The position numbers and the translations under genes were made by a program. Positions 48,901-62,500 of a DNA stretch of 64,000 nt are shown in pieces. How positions within the stretch are numbered: position 1 is the stretch's first letter; every line of letters starts with the position of its first letter. Origin of the DNA: Ursus arctos (Eukaryota; Chordata; Mammalia; Carnivora; Ursidae); NCBI RefSeq assembly GCF_023065955.2, contig NW_026622997.1:35637278-35701277 (forward strand). The letters run 5' to 3'. The notes under the pieces were generated by a model. It worked only from the letters and a program-made list of their open reading frames with translations, did not search any database and was not told the DNA's origin.

Positions 48901-50137
48901 GGCCCTGAGACCCCTTTGCAAAAAGCCGGCTTCCCACGGAAACAGTTTTCCTGAGGTGCACACCCTATCCCAAGTGGTTGTGGCAAGGTAAAGCAAATGC
49001 CCTCCACTTCTCTGCAAGAAACCACAGTGCCCAGCCATGTTCTAAGCCCTCCCATCCTCCCTGGGCTTCTGGCAGCAGGAGTGAAAAGAGAGGAGCAGAG
49101 CACTGGGACCCGTTTGACAAAACCCGGCTTCCCACGGGAAAGTCTTTCTCCACGTGCAGACATGCTCCCAGGTGCCTGGGGCAAGGGGAAGGAAATGCCA
49201 TACACTGACCTGGAAGAGACCACAGGGCCCAGGCACAGTCTGAACCCTTCCCTCAACCCGGCGGTTTTGCTAGCAGGAGTTCAACCCCAACGAACACAGC
49301 CCGCAGACCCCTGGGGCAAAAACGGCTTCCGATGAACAACAGGTGCTTGCTGTGGAACACCTATCCCAAGTGGGGGTAGCCAGCTCAACAAAATGCCACA
49401 CACCCAGGTGTAAGTAACAACATTGCCCAGGCTTGGTCTAAGCCCCTCACCTCGTCCCTGTGCTTTGGGGAGCCGGAGGGACAGCCGAGGCACACGGCCC
49501 TAGACCCCTTTGCAAAAAGCCGGCTTCCCACGGAGACAGTTTTCCTGAGGTGCACACCCTATCCCAAGTGGTTGTGGCAAGGTAAAGCCAATGCCCTCCA
49601 CTTCTCTGGAAGAAACCACAGTGCCCAGCCATGTTCTAAGCCCTCCCATCCTCCCTGGGCTTCTGGCAGCAGGAATGAAAAGAGAGGAGCAGAGCACTGG
49701 GACCCGTTTGAGAAAACCCGGCTTCCCACGGGAAAGTCTTTCTCCACGTGCAGACATGCTCCCAGGTGCCTGGGGCAAGGGGAAGGAAATGCCATACACT
49801 GACCTGGAAGAGACCACAGGGCCCAGGCACAGTCTGAACCCTTCCCTCAACCCGGCGGTTTTGCTAGCAGGAGTTCAACCCCAACGAACACAGCCCGGAG
49901 ACCCCTGGGTCAAAAACGGCTTCCGACGAACAATAGGTGCTTGCTGTGGAACACCTATCCCAAGTGGGGGTAGCCAGCTCAACAAAATGCCACACACCCA
50001 GGTGTAAGAAACAACATTGCCCAGGCATGGTCTAAGCCCCTCACCTCGTCCCTGTGCTTTGGGGAGCCGGAGGGACAGCCGAGGCCCACGGCCCTGAGAC
50101 CCCTTTGCAAAAAGCCGGCTTCCCACGGAGACAGTTT
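39860..50137. repeat. Large duplicated segment, copy 2
   Basis: The shorter partner of 22023-35867. Relative to copy 1 it lacks two units (counterpart of about 25,480-26,670), has one extra unit (about 44,860-45,700) and has only one of the two 2971-bp blocks. The left boundary falls where 'gcgggtagcc' and 'ggggtagcc' diverge. The right boundary falls just before the 'gagatag'/'gagacag' difference. Confidence 0.85.
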
Positions 50138-52418
50138 TCCTGAGGTGCAGACCCTATCCCAAGTGGTTGTGGCAAGGTAATGCAAATGCCCTCCACTTCT
50201 CTGCAAGAAACCACAGTGCCCAGCCATGTTCTAAGCCCTCCCATCCTCCCTGGGCTTCTGGCAGCAGGAGTGAAAAGAGAGGAGCAGAGCACTGGGACCC
50301 GTTTGACAAAACCCGGCTTCCCACGGGAAAGTCTTTCTCCACGTGCAGACATGCTCCCAGGTGCCTGTGGCAAGGGGAAGGAAATGCCATACACTGACCT
50401 GGAAGAGACCACAGGGCCCAGGCACAGTCTGAACCCTTCCCTCAACCCGGCGGTTTTGCTAGCAGGAGTTCAACCCCAACGAACACAGCCCGGAGACCCC
50501 TGGGTCAAAAACGGCTTCTGACGAACAATAGGTGCTTGCTGTGGAACACCTATCCCAAGTGGGGGTAGCCAGCTCAACAAAATGCCACACACCCAGGTGT
50601 AAGAAACAACATTGCCCAGGCATGGTCTAAGCCCCTCACCTCGTCCCTGTGCTTTGGGGAGCCGGAGGAACAGCCGAGGCCCACGGCCCTGAGACCCCTT
50701 TGCAAAAAGCCGGCTTCCCACGGAGACAGTTTTCCTGAGGTGCAGACCCTATCCCAAGTGGTTGTGGCAAGGTAAAGCAAATGCCCTCCACATCTCTGGA
50801 AGAAACCACAGTGCCCAGCCATGTTCTAAGCCCTCCCATCCTCCCTGGGCTTCTGGCAGCAGGAGTGAAAAGAGAGGAGCAGAGCACTGGGACCCGTTTG
50901 ACAAAACCCGGCTTCCCACGGCAAAGTCTTTCTCCACGTGCAGACATGCTCCCAGGTGCCTGGGGCAAGGGGAAGGAAATGCCATACACTGACCTGGAAG
51001 AGACCACAGGGCCCAGGCACAGTCTGAACCCTTCCCTAAACCCGGCGGTTTTGCTAGCAGGAGTTCACCCCAACGAACACAGCCCGGAGACCCCTGAGGC
51101 AAAAACGGCTTCCGACGAACAATAGGCGCTTGCTGTGGAAAACCAATCCCAAGTGGGGGTAGCCAGCTCAACAAAATGCCCACACCCAGGTGTAAGTAAC
51201 AACATTGCCCAGGCATGGTCTAAGCCCCTCACCTCGTCCCTGTGCTTTGGGGAGCCGGAGGGACAGCCGAGGCCCACGGCCCTGAGACCCCTTTGCAAAA
51301 AGCCGGCTTCCCACGGAGAGAGTTTTCCTGAGGTGCAGACCCTATCCCAAGTGGTTGTGGCAAGGTAAAGCAAATGCCCTCCACTTCTCTGGAAGAAACC
51401 ACAGTGCCCAGCCATGTTCTAAGCCCTCCCATCCTCCCTGGGCTTCTGGCAGCAGGAGTGAAAAGATAGGAGCAGAGCACTGGGACCCGTTTGACAAAAC
51501 CCGGCTTCCCACGGGAACGTCTTTCTCCACGTGCAGACATGCTCCCAGGTGCCTGGGGCAAGGGGAAGGAAATGCCATACACTGACCTGGAAGAGACCAC
51601 AGGGCCCAGGCACAGTCTGAACCCTTCCCTCAACCCGGCGGTTTTGCTAGCAGGAGTTCAATCCCAACGAACACAGCCCGGAGACCCCTGGGGCAAAAAC
51701 GGCTTCCGACGAACAATAGGTGCTTGCTGTGGAACTCCTATCCCAAGTGGGGGTAGCCAGCTCAACAAAATGCCACACACCCAGGTGTAACAAACAATAT
51801 TGCCCAGGCATGGTCTAAGCCCCTCACCTCGTCCCTGTGCTTTGGGGAGCCGGAGGGACAGCCGAGGCACACGGCCCTGAGACCCCTTTGCAAAAAGCCG
51901 GCTTCCAACGGAGACAGTTTTCCTGAGGTGCACACCCTATCCCAAGTGGTTGTGGCAAGGTAAAGCAAATGCCCGCCACTTCTCTGGAAGAAACCACAGT
52001 GCCCAGCCATGTTCTAAGCCCTCCCATCCTCCCTGGGCTTCTGGCAGCAGGAGTGAAAAGAGAGGAGCAGAGCACTGGGACCCGTTTGACAAAACACGGC
52101 TTCCCACGGGAAAGTCTTTCTCCACGTGCAGACATGCTCCCAGGTGCCTGTGGCAAGGGGAAGGAAATGCCATACACTGACCTGGAAGAGACCACAGGGC
52201 CCAGGCACAGTCTGAGCCCTTCCCTCAACCCGGCGGTTTTGCTAGCAGGAGTTCAACCCCAACGAACACAGCCCGGAGACCCCTGGGTCAAAAACGGCTT
52301 CCGACGAACAATAGGTGCTTGCTGTGGAACTCCTATCCCAAGTGGGGGTAGCCAGCTCAACAAAATGCCACACAGCCAGGTGTAAGAAACAACATTGCCC
52401 AGGCATGGTCTAAGCCCC
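50041..52418. repeat. Four-unit higher-order block 1 (a-b-c-d)
   Basis: Four unit variants in order. a: 'taatgcaaatg' plus 'ctctgcaag'. b: 'ccacatctctgg' plus 'cacggcaaag'. c: 'aaagatagg', 'gggaacgtc', 'gagagagtt', 'atgcccacaccc'. d: 'gcccgccact' plus 'ccaacggag'. The block repeats at 52419. Differences from block 2 include a one-base loss at about 51066, 'aaaacacggc' near 52093 and 'ctgagccc' near 52212. Confidence 0.88.
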
Positions 52419-54797
52419 TCACCTCGTCCCTGTGCTTTGGGGAGCCGGAGGGACAGCCGAGGCCCACGGCCCTGAGACCCCTTTGCAAAAAGCCGGCTTC
52501 CCACGGAGACAGTTTTCCTGAGGTGCAGACCCTATCCCAAGTGGTTGTGGCAAGGTAATGCAAATGCCCTCCACTTCTCTGCAAGAAACCACAGTGCCCA
52601 GCCATGTTCTAAGCCCTCCCATCCTCCCTGGGCTTCTGGCAGCAGGAGTGAAAAGAGAGGAGCAGAGCACTGGGACCCGTTTGACAAAACCCGGCTTCCC
52701 ACGGGAAAGTCTTTCTCCACGTGCAGACATGCTCCCAGGTGCCTGTGGCAAGGGGAAGGAAATGCCATACACTGACCTGGAAGAGACCACAGGGCCCAGG
52801 CACAGTCTGAACCCTTCCCTCAACCCGGCGGTTTTGCTAGCAGGAGTTCAACCCCAACGAACACAGCCCGGAGACCCCTGGGTCAAAAACGGCTTCTGAC
52901 GAACAATAGGTGCTTGCTGTGGAACACCTATCCCAAGTGGGGGTAGCCAGCTCAACAAAATGCCACACACCCAGGTGTAAGAAACAACATTGCCCAGGCA
53001 TGGTCTAAGCCCCTCACCTCGTCCCTGTGCTTTGGGGAGCCGGAGGAACAGCCGAGGCCCACGGCCCTGAGACCCCTTTGCAAAAAGCCGGCTTCCCACG
53101 GAGACAGTTTTCCTGAGGTGCAGACCCTATCCCAAGTGGTTGTGGCAAGGTAAAGCAAATGCCCTCCACATCTCTGGAAGAAACCACAGTGCCCAGCCAT
53201 GTTCTAAGCCCTCCCATCCTCCCTGGGCTTCTGGCAGCAGGAGTGAAAAGAGAGGAGCAGAGCACTGGGACCCGTTTGACAAAACCCGGCTTCCCACGGC
53301 AAAGTCTTTCTCCACGTGCAGACATGCTCCCAGGTGCCTGGGGCAAGGGGAAGGAAATGCCATACACTGACCTGGAAGAGACCACAGGGCCCAGGCACAG
53401 TCTGAACCCTTCCCTAAACCCGGCGGTTTTGCTAGCAGGAGTTCAACCCCAACGAACACAGCCCGGAGACCCCTGAGGCAAAAACGGCTTCCGACGAACA
53501 ATAGGCGCTTGCTGTGGAAAACCAATCCCAAGTGGGGGTAGCCAGCTCAACAAAATGCCCACACCCAGGTGTAAGTAACAACATTGCCCAGGCATGGTCT
53601 AAGCCCCTCACCTCGTCCCTGTGCTTTGGGGAGCCGGAGGGACAGCCGAGGCCCACGGCCCTGAGACCCCTTTGCAAAAAGCCGGCTTCCCACGGAGAGA
53701 GTTTTCCTGAGGTGCAGACCCTATCCCAAGTGGTTGTGGCAAGGTAAAGCAAATGCCCTCCACTTCTCTGGAAGAAACCACAGTGCCCAGCCATGTTCTA
53801 AGCCCTCCCATCCTCCCTGGGCTTCTGGCAGCAGGAGTGAAAAGATAGGAGCAGAGCACTGGGACCCGTTTGACAAAACCCGGCTTCCCACGGGAACGTC
53901 TTTCTCCACGTGCAGACATGCTCCCAGGTGCCTGGGGCAAGGGGAAGGAAATGCCATACACTGACCTGGAAGAGACCACAGGGCCCAGGCACAGTCTGAA
54001 CCCTTCCCTCAACCCGGCGGTTTTGCTAGCAGGAGTTCAATCCCAACGAACACAGCCCGGAGACCCCTGGGGCAAAAACGGCTTCCGACGAACAATAGGT
54101 GCTTGCTGTGGAACTCCTATCCCAAGTGGGGGTAGCCAGCTCAACAAAATGCCACACACCCAGGTGTAACAAACAATATTGCCCAGGCATGGTCTAAGCC
54201 CCTCACCTCGTCCCTGTGCTTTGGGGAGCCGGAGGGACAGCCGAGGCACACGGCCCTGAGACCCCTTTGCAAAAAGCCGGCTTCCAACGGAGACAGTTTT
54301 CCTGAGGTGCACACCCTATCCCAAGTGGTTGTGGCAAGGTAAAGCAAATGCCCGCCACTTCTCTGGAAGAAACCACAGTGCCCAGCCATGTTCTAAGCCC
54401 TCCCATCCTCCCTGGGCTTCTGGCAGCAGGAGTGAAAAGAGAGGAGCAGAGCACTGGGACCCGTTTGACAAAACCCGGCTTCCCACGGGAAAGTCTTTCT
54501 CCACGTGCAGACATGCTCCCAGGTGCCTGTGGCAAGGGGAAGGAAATGCCATACACTGACCTGGAAGAGACCACAGGGCCCAGGCACAGTCTGAACCCTT
54601 CCCTCAACCCGGCGGTTTTGCTAGCAGGAGTTCAACCCCAACGAACACAGCCCGGAGACCCCTGGGTCAAAAACGGCTTCTGACGAACAATAGGTGCTTG
54701 CTGTGGAACACCTATCCCAAGTGGGGGTAGCCAGCTCAACAAAATGCCACACACCCAGGTGTAAGAAACAACATTGCCCAGGCATGGTCTAAGCCCC
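52419..54797. repeat. Four-unit higher-order block 2 (a-b-c-d)
   Basis: The second copy of a-b-c-d, at +2378/+2379 bp. The shortened 'aaatgcccacaccc' marker of variant c is at 53550, exactly 2379 bp after its place in block 1 (51171). Confidence 0.88.
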
Positions 54798-57176
54798 TCA
54801 CCTCGTCCCTGTGCTTTGGGGAGCCGGAGGAACAGCCGAGGCCCACGGCCCTGAGACCCCTTTGCAAAAAGCCGGCTTCCCACGGAGACAGTTTTCCTGA
54901 GGTGCAGACCCTATCCCAAGTGGTTGTGGCAAGGTAAAGCAAATGCCCTCCACATCTCTGGAAGAAACCACAGTGCCCAGCCATGTTCTAAGCCCTCCCA
55001 TCCTCCCTGGGCTTCTGGCAGCAGGAGTGAAAAGAGAGGAGCAGAGCACTGGGACCCGTTTGACAAAACCCGGCTTCCCACGGCAAAGTCTTTCTCCACG
55101 TGCAGACATGCTCCCAGGTGCCTGGGGCAAGGGGAAGGAAATGCCATACACTGACCTGGAAGAGACCACAGGGCCCAGGCACAGTCTGAACCCTTCCCTA
55201 AACCCGGCGGTTTTGCTAGCAGGAGTTCAACCCCAACGAACACAGCCCGGAGACCCCTGAGGCAAAAACGGCTTCCGACGAACAATAGGCGCTTGCTGTG
55301 GAAAACCAATCCCAAGTGGGGGTAGCCAGCTCAACAAAATGCCCACACCCAGGTGTAAGTAACAACATTGCCCAGGCATGGTCTAAGCCCCTCACCTCGT
55401 CCCTGTGCTTTGGGGAGCCGGAGGGACAGCCGAGGCCCACGGCCCTGAGACCCCTTTGCAAAAAGCCGGCTTCCCACGGAGAGAGTTTTCCTGAGGTGCA
55501 GACCCTATCCCAAGTGGTTGTGGCAAGGTAAAGCAAATGCCCTCCACTTCTCTGGAAGAAACCACAGTGCCCAGCCATGTTCTAAGCCCTCCCATCCTCC
55601 CTGGGCTTCTGGCAGCAGGAGTGAAAAGATAGGAGCAGAGCACTGGGACCCGTTTGACAAAACCCGGCTTCCCACGGGAACGTCTTTCTCCACGTGCAGA
55701 CATGCTCCCAGGTGCCTGGGGCAAGGGGAAGGAAATGCCATACACTGACCTGGAAGAGACCACAGGGCCCAGGCACAGTCTGAACCCTTCCCTCAACCCG
55801 GCGGTTTTGCTAGCAGGAGTTCAACCCCAACGAACACAGCCCGGAGACCCCTGGGGCAAAAACGGCTTCCGACGAACAATAGGTGCTTGCTGTGGAACTC
55901 CTATCCCAAGTGGGGGTAGCCAGCTCAACAAAATGCCACACACCCAGGTGTAAGAAACAACATTGCCCAGGCATGGTCTAAGCCCCTCACCTCGTCCCTG
56001 TGCTTTGGGGAGCCGGAGGGACAGCCGAGGCCCACGGCCCTGAGACCCCTTTGCAAAAAGCCGGCTTCCCACGGAGACAGTTTTCCTGAGGTGCAGACCC
56101 TATCCCAAGTGGTTTTGGCAAGGTAAAGCAAATGCCCTCCACATCTCTGGAAGAAACCACAGTGCCCAGCCATGTTCTAAGCCCTCCCATCCTCCCTGGG
56201 CTTCTGGCAGCAGGAGTGAAAAGAGAGGAGCAGAGCACTGGGACCCGTTTGAGAAAACCCGGCTTCCCACGGCAAAGTCTTTCTCCACGTGCAGACATGC
56301 TCCCAGGTGCCTGGGGCAAGGGGAAGGAAATGCCATACACTGACCTGGAAGAGACCACAGGGCCCAGGCACAGTCTGAACCCTTCCCTCAACCCGGCGGT
56401 TTTGCTAGCAGGAGTTCAACCCCAACGAACACAGCCCGGAGACCCCTGGGGCAAAAACGGCTTCCGACGAACAATAGGCGTTTGCTGTGGAAAACCAATC
56501 CCAAGTGGGGGTAGCCAGCTCAACAAAATGCCACACACCCAGGTGTAAGTAACAACATTGCCCAGGCATGGTCTAAGCCCCTCACCTCGTCCCTGTGCTT
56601 TGGGGAGCCGGAGGGACAGCCGAGGCCCACGGCCCTGAGACCCCTTTGCAAAAAGCCGGCTTCCCACGGAGAGAGTTTTCCTGAGGTGCAGACCCTATCC
56701 CAAGTGGTTGTGGCAAGGTAAAGCAAATGCCCTCCACTTCTCTGGAAGAAACCACAGTGCCCAGCCATGTTCTAAGCCCTCCCATCCTCCCTGGGCTTCT
56801 GGCAGCAGGAGTGAAAAGAGAGGAGCAGAGCACTGGGACCCGTTTGACAAAACCCGGCTTCCCACGGGAAAGTCTTTCTCCACGTGCAGACATGCTCCCA
56901 GGTGCCTGTGGCAAGGGGAAGGAAATGCCATACACTGACCTGGAAGAGACCACAGGGCCCAGGCACAGTCTGAACCCTTCCCTCAACCCGGCGGTTTTGC
57001 TAGCAGGAGTTCAACCCCAACGAACACAGCCCGGAGACCCCTGGGTCAAAAACGGCTTCTGACGAACAATAGGTGCTTGCTGTGGAACACCTATCCCAAG
57101 TGGGGGTAGCCAGCTCAACAAAATGCCACACACCCAGGTGTAAGAAACAACATTGCCCAGGCATGGTCTAAGCCCC
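54798..57176. repeat. Four-unit higher-order block 3 (b-c-e-f)
   Basis: Variants b and c recur, now 1784 bp (three units) after block 2's b and c. They are followed by e ('ggttttggcaagg', 'ccacatctctgg', 'gagaaaaccc', 'cacggcaaag', 'aggcgtttgc') and f (ordinary apart from 'gagagagtt'). Confidence 0.87.
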
Positions 57177-59555
57177 TCACCTCGTCCCTGTGCTTTGGGG
57201 AGCCGGAGGAACAGCCGAGGCCCACGGCCCTGAGACCCCTTTGCAAAAAGCCGGCTTCCCACGGAGACAGTTTTCCTGAGGTGCAGACCCTATCCCAAGT
57301 GGTTGTGGCAAGGTAAAGCAAATGCCCTCCACATCTCTGGAAGAAACCACAGTGCCCAGCCATGTTCTAAGCCCTCCCATCCTCCCTGGGCTTCTGGCAG
57401 CAGGAGTGAAAAGAGAGGAGCAGAGCACTGGGACCCGTTTGACAAAACCCGGCTTCCCACGGCAAAGTCTTTCTCCACGTGCAGACATGCTCCCAGGTGC
57501 CTGGGGCAAGGGGAAGGAAATGCCATACACTGACCTGGAAGAGACCACAGGGCCCAGGCACAGTCTGAACCCTTCCCTAAACCCGGCGGTTTTGCTAGCA
57601 GGAGTTCAACCCCAACGAACACAGCCCGGAGACCCCTGAGGCAAAAACGGCTTCCGACGAACAATAGGCGCTTGCTGTGGAAAACCAATCCCAAGTGGGG
57701 GTAGCCAGCTCAACAAAATGCCCACACCCAGGTGTAAGTAACAACATTGCCCAGGCATGGTCTAAGCCCCTCACCTCGTCCCTGTGCTTTGGGGAGCCGG
57801 AGGGACAGCCGAGGCCCACGGCCCTGAGACCCCTTTGCAAAAAGCCGGCTTCCCACGGAGAGAGTTTTCCTGAGGTGCAGACCCTATCCCAAGTGGTTGT
57901 GGCAAGGTAAAGCAAATGCCCTCCACTTCTCTGGAAGAAACCACAGTGCCCAGCCATGTTCTAAGCCCTCCCATCCTCCCTGGGCTTCTGGCAGCAGGAG
58001 TGAAAAGATAGGAGCAGAGCACTGGGACCCGTTTGACAAAACCCGGCTTCCCACGGGAACGTCTTTCTCCACGTGCAGACATGCTCCCAGGTGCCTGGGG
58101 CAAGGGGAAGGAAATGCCATACACTGACCTGGAAGAGACCACAGGGCCCAGGCACAGTCTGAACCCTTCCCTCAACCCGGCGGTTTTGCTAGCAGGAGTT
58201 CAACCCCAACGAACACAGCCCGGAGACCCCTGGGGCAAAAACGGCTTCCGACGAACAATAGGTGCTTGCTGTGGAACTCCTATCCCAAGTGGGGGTAGCC
58301 AGCTCAACAAAATGCCACACACCCAGGTGTAAGAAACAACATTGCCCAGGCATGGTCTAAGCCCCTCACCTCGTCCCTGTGCTTTGGGGAGCCGGAGGGA
58401 CAGCCGAGGCCCACGGCCCTGAGACCCCTTTGCAAAAAGCCGGCTTCCCACGGAGACAGTTTTCCTGAGGTGCAGACCCTATCCCAAGTGGTTTTGGCAA
58501 GGTAAAGCAAATGCCCTCCACATCTCTGGAAGAAACCACAGTGCCCAGCCATGTTCTAAGCCCTCCCATCCTCCCTGGGCTTCTGGCAGCAGGAGTGAAA
58601 AGAGAGGAGCAGAGCACTGGGACCCGTTTGAGAAAACCCGGCTTCCCACGGCAAAGTCTTTCTCCACGTGCAGACATGCTCCCAGGTGCCTGGGGCAAGG
58701 GGAAGGAAATGCCATACACTGACCTGGAAGAGACCACAGGGCCCAGGCACAGTCTGAACCCTTCCCTCAACCCGGCGGTTTTGCTAGCAGGAGTTCAACC
58801 CCAACGAACACAGCCCGGAGACCCCTGGGGCAAAAACGGCTTCCGACGAACAATAGGCGTTTGCTGTGGAAAACCAATCCCAAGTGGGGGTAGCCAGCTC
58901 AACAAAATGCCACACACCCAGGTGTAAGTAACAACATTGCCCAGGCATGGTCTAAGCCCCTCACCTCGTCCCTGTGCTTTGGGGAGCCGGAGGGACAGCC
59001 GAGGCCCACGGCCCTGAGACCCCTTTGCAAAAAGCCGGCTTCCCACGGAGAGAGTTTTCCTGAGGTGCAGACCCTATCCCAAGTGGTTGTGGCAAGGTAA
59101 AGCAAATGCCCTCCACTTCTCTGGAAGAAACCACAGTGCCCAGCCATGTTCTAAGCCCTCCCATCCTCCCTGGGCTTCTGGCAGCAGGAGTGAAAAGAGA
59201 GGAGCAGAGCACTGGGACCCGTTTGACAAAACCCGGCTTCCCACGGGAAAGTCTTTCTCCACGTGCAGACATGCTCCCAGGTGCCTGTGGCAAGGGGAAG
59301 GAAATGCCATACACTGACCTGGAAGAGACCACAGGGCCCAGGCACAGTCTGAACCCTTCCCTCAACCCGGCGGTTTTGCTAGCAGGAGTTCCACCCCAAC
59401 GAACACAGCCCGGAGACCCCTGAGGCAAAAACGGCTTCCGACGAACAATAGGTGCTTGCTGTGGAAAACCAATCCCAAGAGGGGGTAGCCAGCTCAACAA
59501 AATGCCACACACCCAGGTGTAAGAAACAACATTGCCCAGGCATGGTCTAAGCCCC
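57177..59555. repeat. Four-unit higher-order block 4 (b-c-e-f)
   Basis: A copy of block 3 at +2379 bp; no difference was noticed at the markers inspected. After it the order becomes irregular (other variants, then f, e-like and c-like units at 61935, 62530 and 63124). Confidence 0.87.
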
Positions 59556-62500
59556 TCACCTCGTCCCTGTGCTTTGGGGAGCCGGAGGGACACCCGAGGC
59601 CCACGGCCCTGAGACCCCTTTGCAAAAAGCCGGCTTCCCACGGAAACAGTTTTCCTGAGGGGCAGACCCTATCCCAAGTGGTTGTGGCAAGGTAAAGCAA
59701 ATGCCCTCCACTTCTCTGGAAGAAACCACAGTGCCCAGCCATGTTCTAAGCCCTCCTATCCTCCCTGGGCTTCTGACAGCAGGAGTGAAAAGAGAGGAGC
59801 AGAGCACTGGGACCCGTTTGACAAAACCCGGCTTCCCACGGGAAAGTCTTTCTCCACGTGCAGACATGCTCCCAGGTGCCTGGGGCAAGGGGAAGGAAAT
59901 GCCATACACTGACCTGGAAGAGACCACAGGGCCCAGGCACAGTCTGAACCCTTCCCTCAACCCGGCGGTTTTGCTAGCAGGAGTTCCACCCCAACGAACA
60001 CAGCCCGGAGACCCCTGAGCAAAAACGGCTTCCGACGAACAATAGGTGCTTGCTGTGGAAAACCAATCCCAAGAGGGGGTAGCCAGCTCAACAAAATGCC
60101 ACACACCCAGGTGTAAGAAACAACATTGCCCAGGCATGGTCTAAGCCCCTCACCTCGTCCCTGTGCTTTGGGGAGCCGGAGGGACAGCCGAGGCCCACGG
60201 CCCTGAGACCCCTTTGCAAAAAGCCGGCTTCCCACGGAAACAGTTTTCCTGAGGTGCAGACCCTATCCCAAGTGGTTGTGGCAAGGTAAAGCAAATGCCC
60301 TCCAGTTCTCTGGAAGAAACCACAGTGCCCAGCCATGTTCTAAGCCCTCCCATCCTCCCTGGGCTTCTGGCAGCAGGAGTGAAAAGAGAGGAGCAGAGCA
60401 CTGGGACCCGTTTGACAAAACCCGGCTTCCCACGGGAAAGTCTTTCTCCACGTGCAGACATGCTCCCAGGTGCCTGGGGCAAGGGGAAGGAAATGCCATA
60501 CACTGACCTGGAAGAGACCACAGGGCCCAGGCACAGTCTGAACCCTTCCCTCAACCCGGCGGTTTTGCTACCAGGAGTTCAACCCCAACGAACACAGCCC
60601 GGAGACCCCTGAGGCAAAAACGGCTTCCGACGAACAATAGGCGCTTGCTGTGGAACACCAATCCCAAGACGGGGTAGCCAGCTCAACAAAATGCCACACA
60701 CCCAGGTGTAAGAAACAACATTGCCCAGGCATGGTCTAAGCCCCTCACCTCGTCCCTGTGCTTTGGGGAGCCGGAGGGACAGCCGAGGCCCACGGCCCTG
60801 AGACCCCTTTGCAAAAAGCCGGCTTCCCACGGAGAGAGTTTTCCTGAGGTGCAGACCCTATCCCAAGTGGTTGTGGCAAGGTAAAGCAAATGCCCTCCAC
60901 TTCTCTGGAAGAAACCACAGTGCCCAGCCATGTTCTAAGCCCTCCCATCCTCCCTGGGCTTCTGGCAGCAGGAGTGAAAAGAGAGGAGCAGAGCACTGGG
61001 ACCCGTTTGACAAAACCCGGCTTCCCACGGGAAAGTCTTTCTCCACGTGCAGACATGCTCCCAGGTGCCTGTGGCAAGGGGAAGGAAATGCCATACACTG
61101 ACCTGGAAGAGACCACAGGGCCCAGGCACAGTCTGAACCCTTCCCTCAACCCGGAGGTTTTGGTAGCAGGAGTTCAACCCCAACGAACACAGCCCGGAGA
61201 CCCCTGGGGCAAAAACGGCTTCCGACGAACAATAGGTGCTTGCTGTGGAACACCTATCCCAAGTGGGGGTAGCCAGCTCAACAAAATGCCACACACCCAG
61301 GTGTAAGAAACAACATTGCCCAGGCATGGTCTAAGCCCCTCACCTCGTCCCTGTGCTTTGGGGAGCCGGAGGGACAGCCGAGGCACACGGCCCTGAGACC
61401 CCTTTGCAAAAAGCCGGCTTCCCACGGAGACCGTTTTCCTGAGGTGCACACCCTATCCCAAGTGGTTGTGGCAAGGTAAAGCAAATGCCCTCCACTTCTC
61501 TGGAAGAAACCACAGTGCCCAGCCATGTTCTAAGCCCTCCCATCCTCCCTGGGCTTCTGGCAGCAGCAGTGAAAAGAGAGGAGCAGAGCACTGGGACCCG
61601 TTTGACAAAACCCGGCTTCCCACGGGAAAGTCTTTCTCCACGTGCAGACATGCTCCCAGGTGCCTGGGGCAAGGGGAAGGAAATGCCATACACTGACCTG
61701 GAAGAGACCACAGGGCCCAGGCACAGTCTGAACCCTTCCCTCAACCCGGCGGTTTTGCTAGCAGGAGTTCAACCCCAACGAACACAGCCCGGAGACCCCT
61801 GGGGCAAAAACGGCTTCTGACGAACAATAGGTGCTTGCTGTGGAACTCCTATCCCAAGTGGGGGTAGCCAGCTCAACAAAATGCCACACACCCAGGTGTA
61901 AGAAACAACATTGCCCAGGCATGGTCTAAGCCCCTCACCTCGTCCCTGTGCTTTGGGGAGCCGGAGGGACAGCCGAGGCCCACGGCCCTGAGACCCCTTT
62001 GCAAAAAGCCGGCTTCCCACGGAGAGAGTTTTCCTGAGGTGCAGACCCTATCCCAAGTGGTTGTGGCAAGGTAAAGCAAATGCCCTCCACTTCTCTGGAA
62101 GAAACCACAGTGCCCAGCCATGTTCTAAGCCCTCCCATCCTCCCTGGGCTTCTGGCAGCAGGAGTGAAAAGAGAGGAGCAGAGCACTGGGACCCGTTTGA
62201 CAAAACCCGGCTTCCCACGGGAAAGTCTTTCTCCACGTGCAGACATGCTCCCAGGTGCCTGTGGCAAGGGGAAGGAAATGCCATACACTGACCTGGAAGA
62301 GACCACAGGGCCCAGGCACAGTCTGAACCCTTCCCTCAACCCGGCGGTTTTGCTAGCAGGAGTTCCACCCCAACGAACACAGCCCGGAGACCCCTGGGTC
62401 AAAAACGGCTTCTGACGAACAATAGGTGCTTGCTGTGGAACACCTATCCCAAGTGGGGGTAGCCAGCTCAACAAAATGCCACACACCCAGGTGTAAGAAA

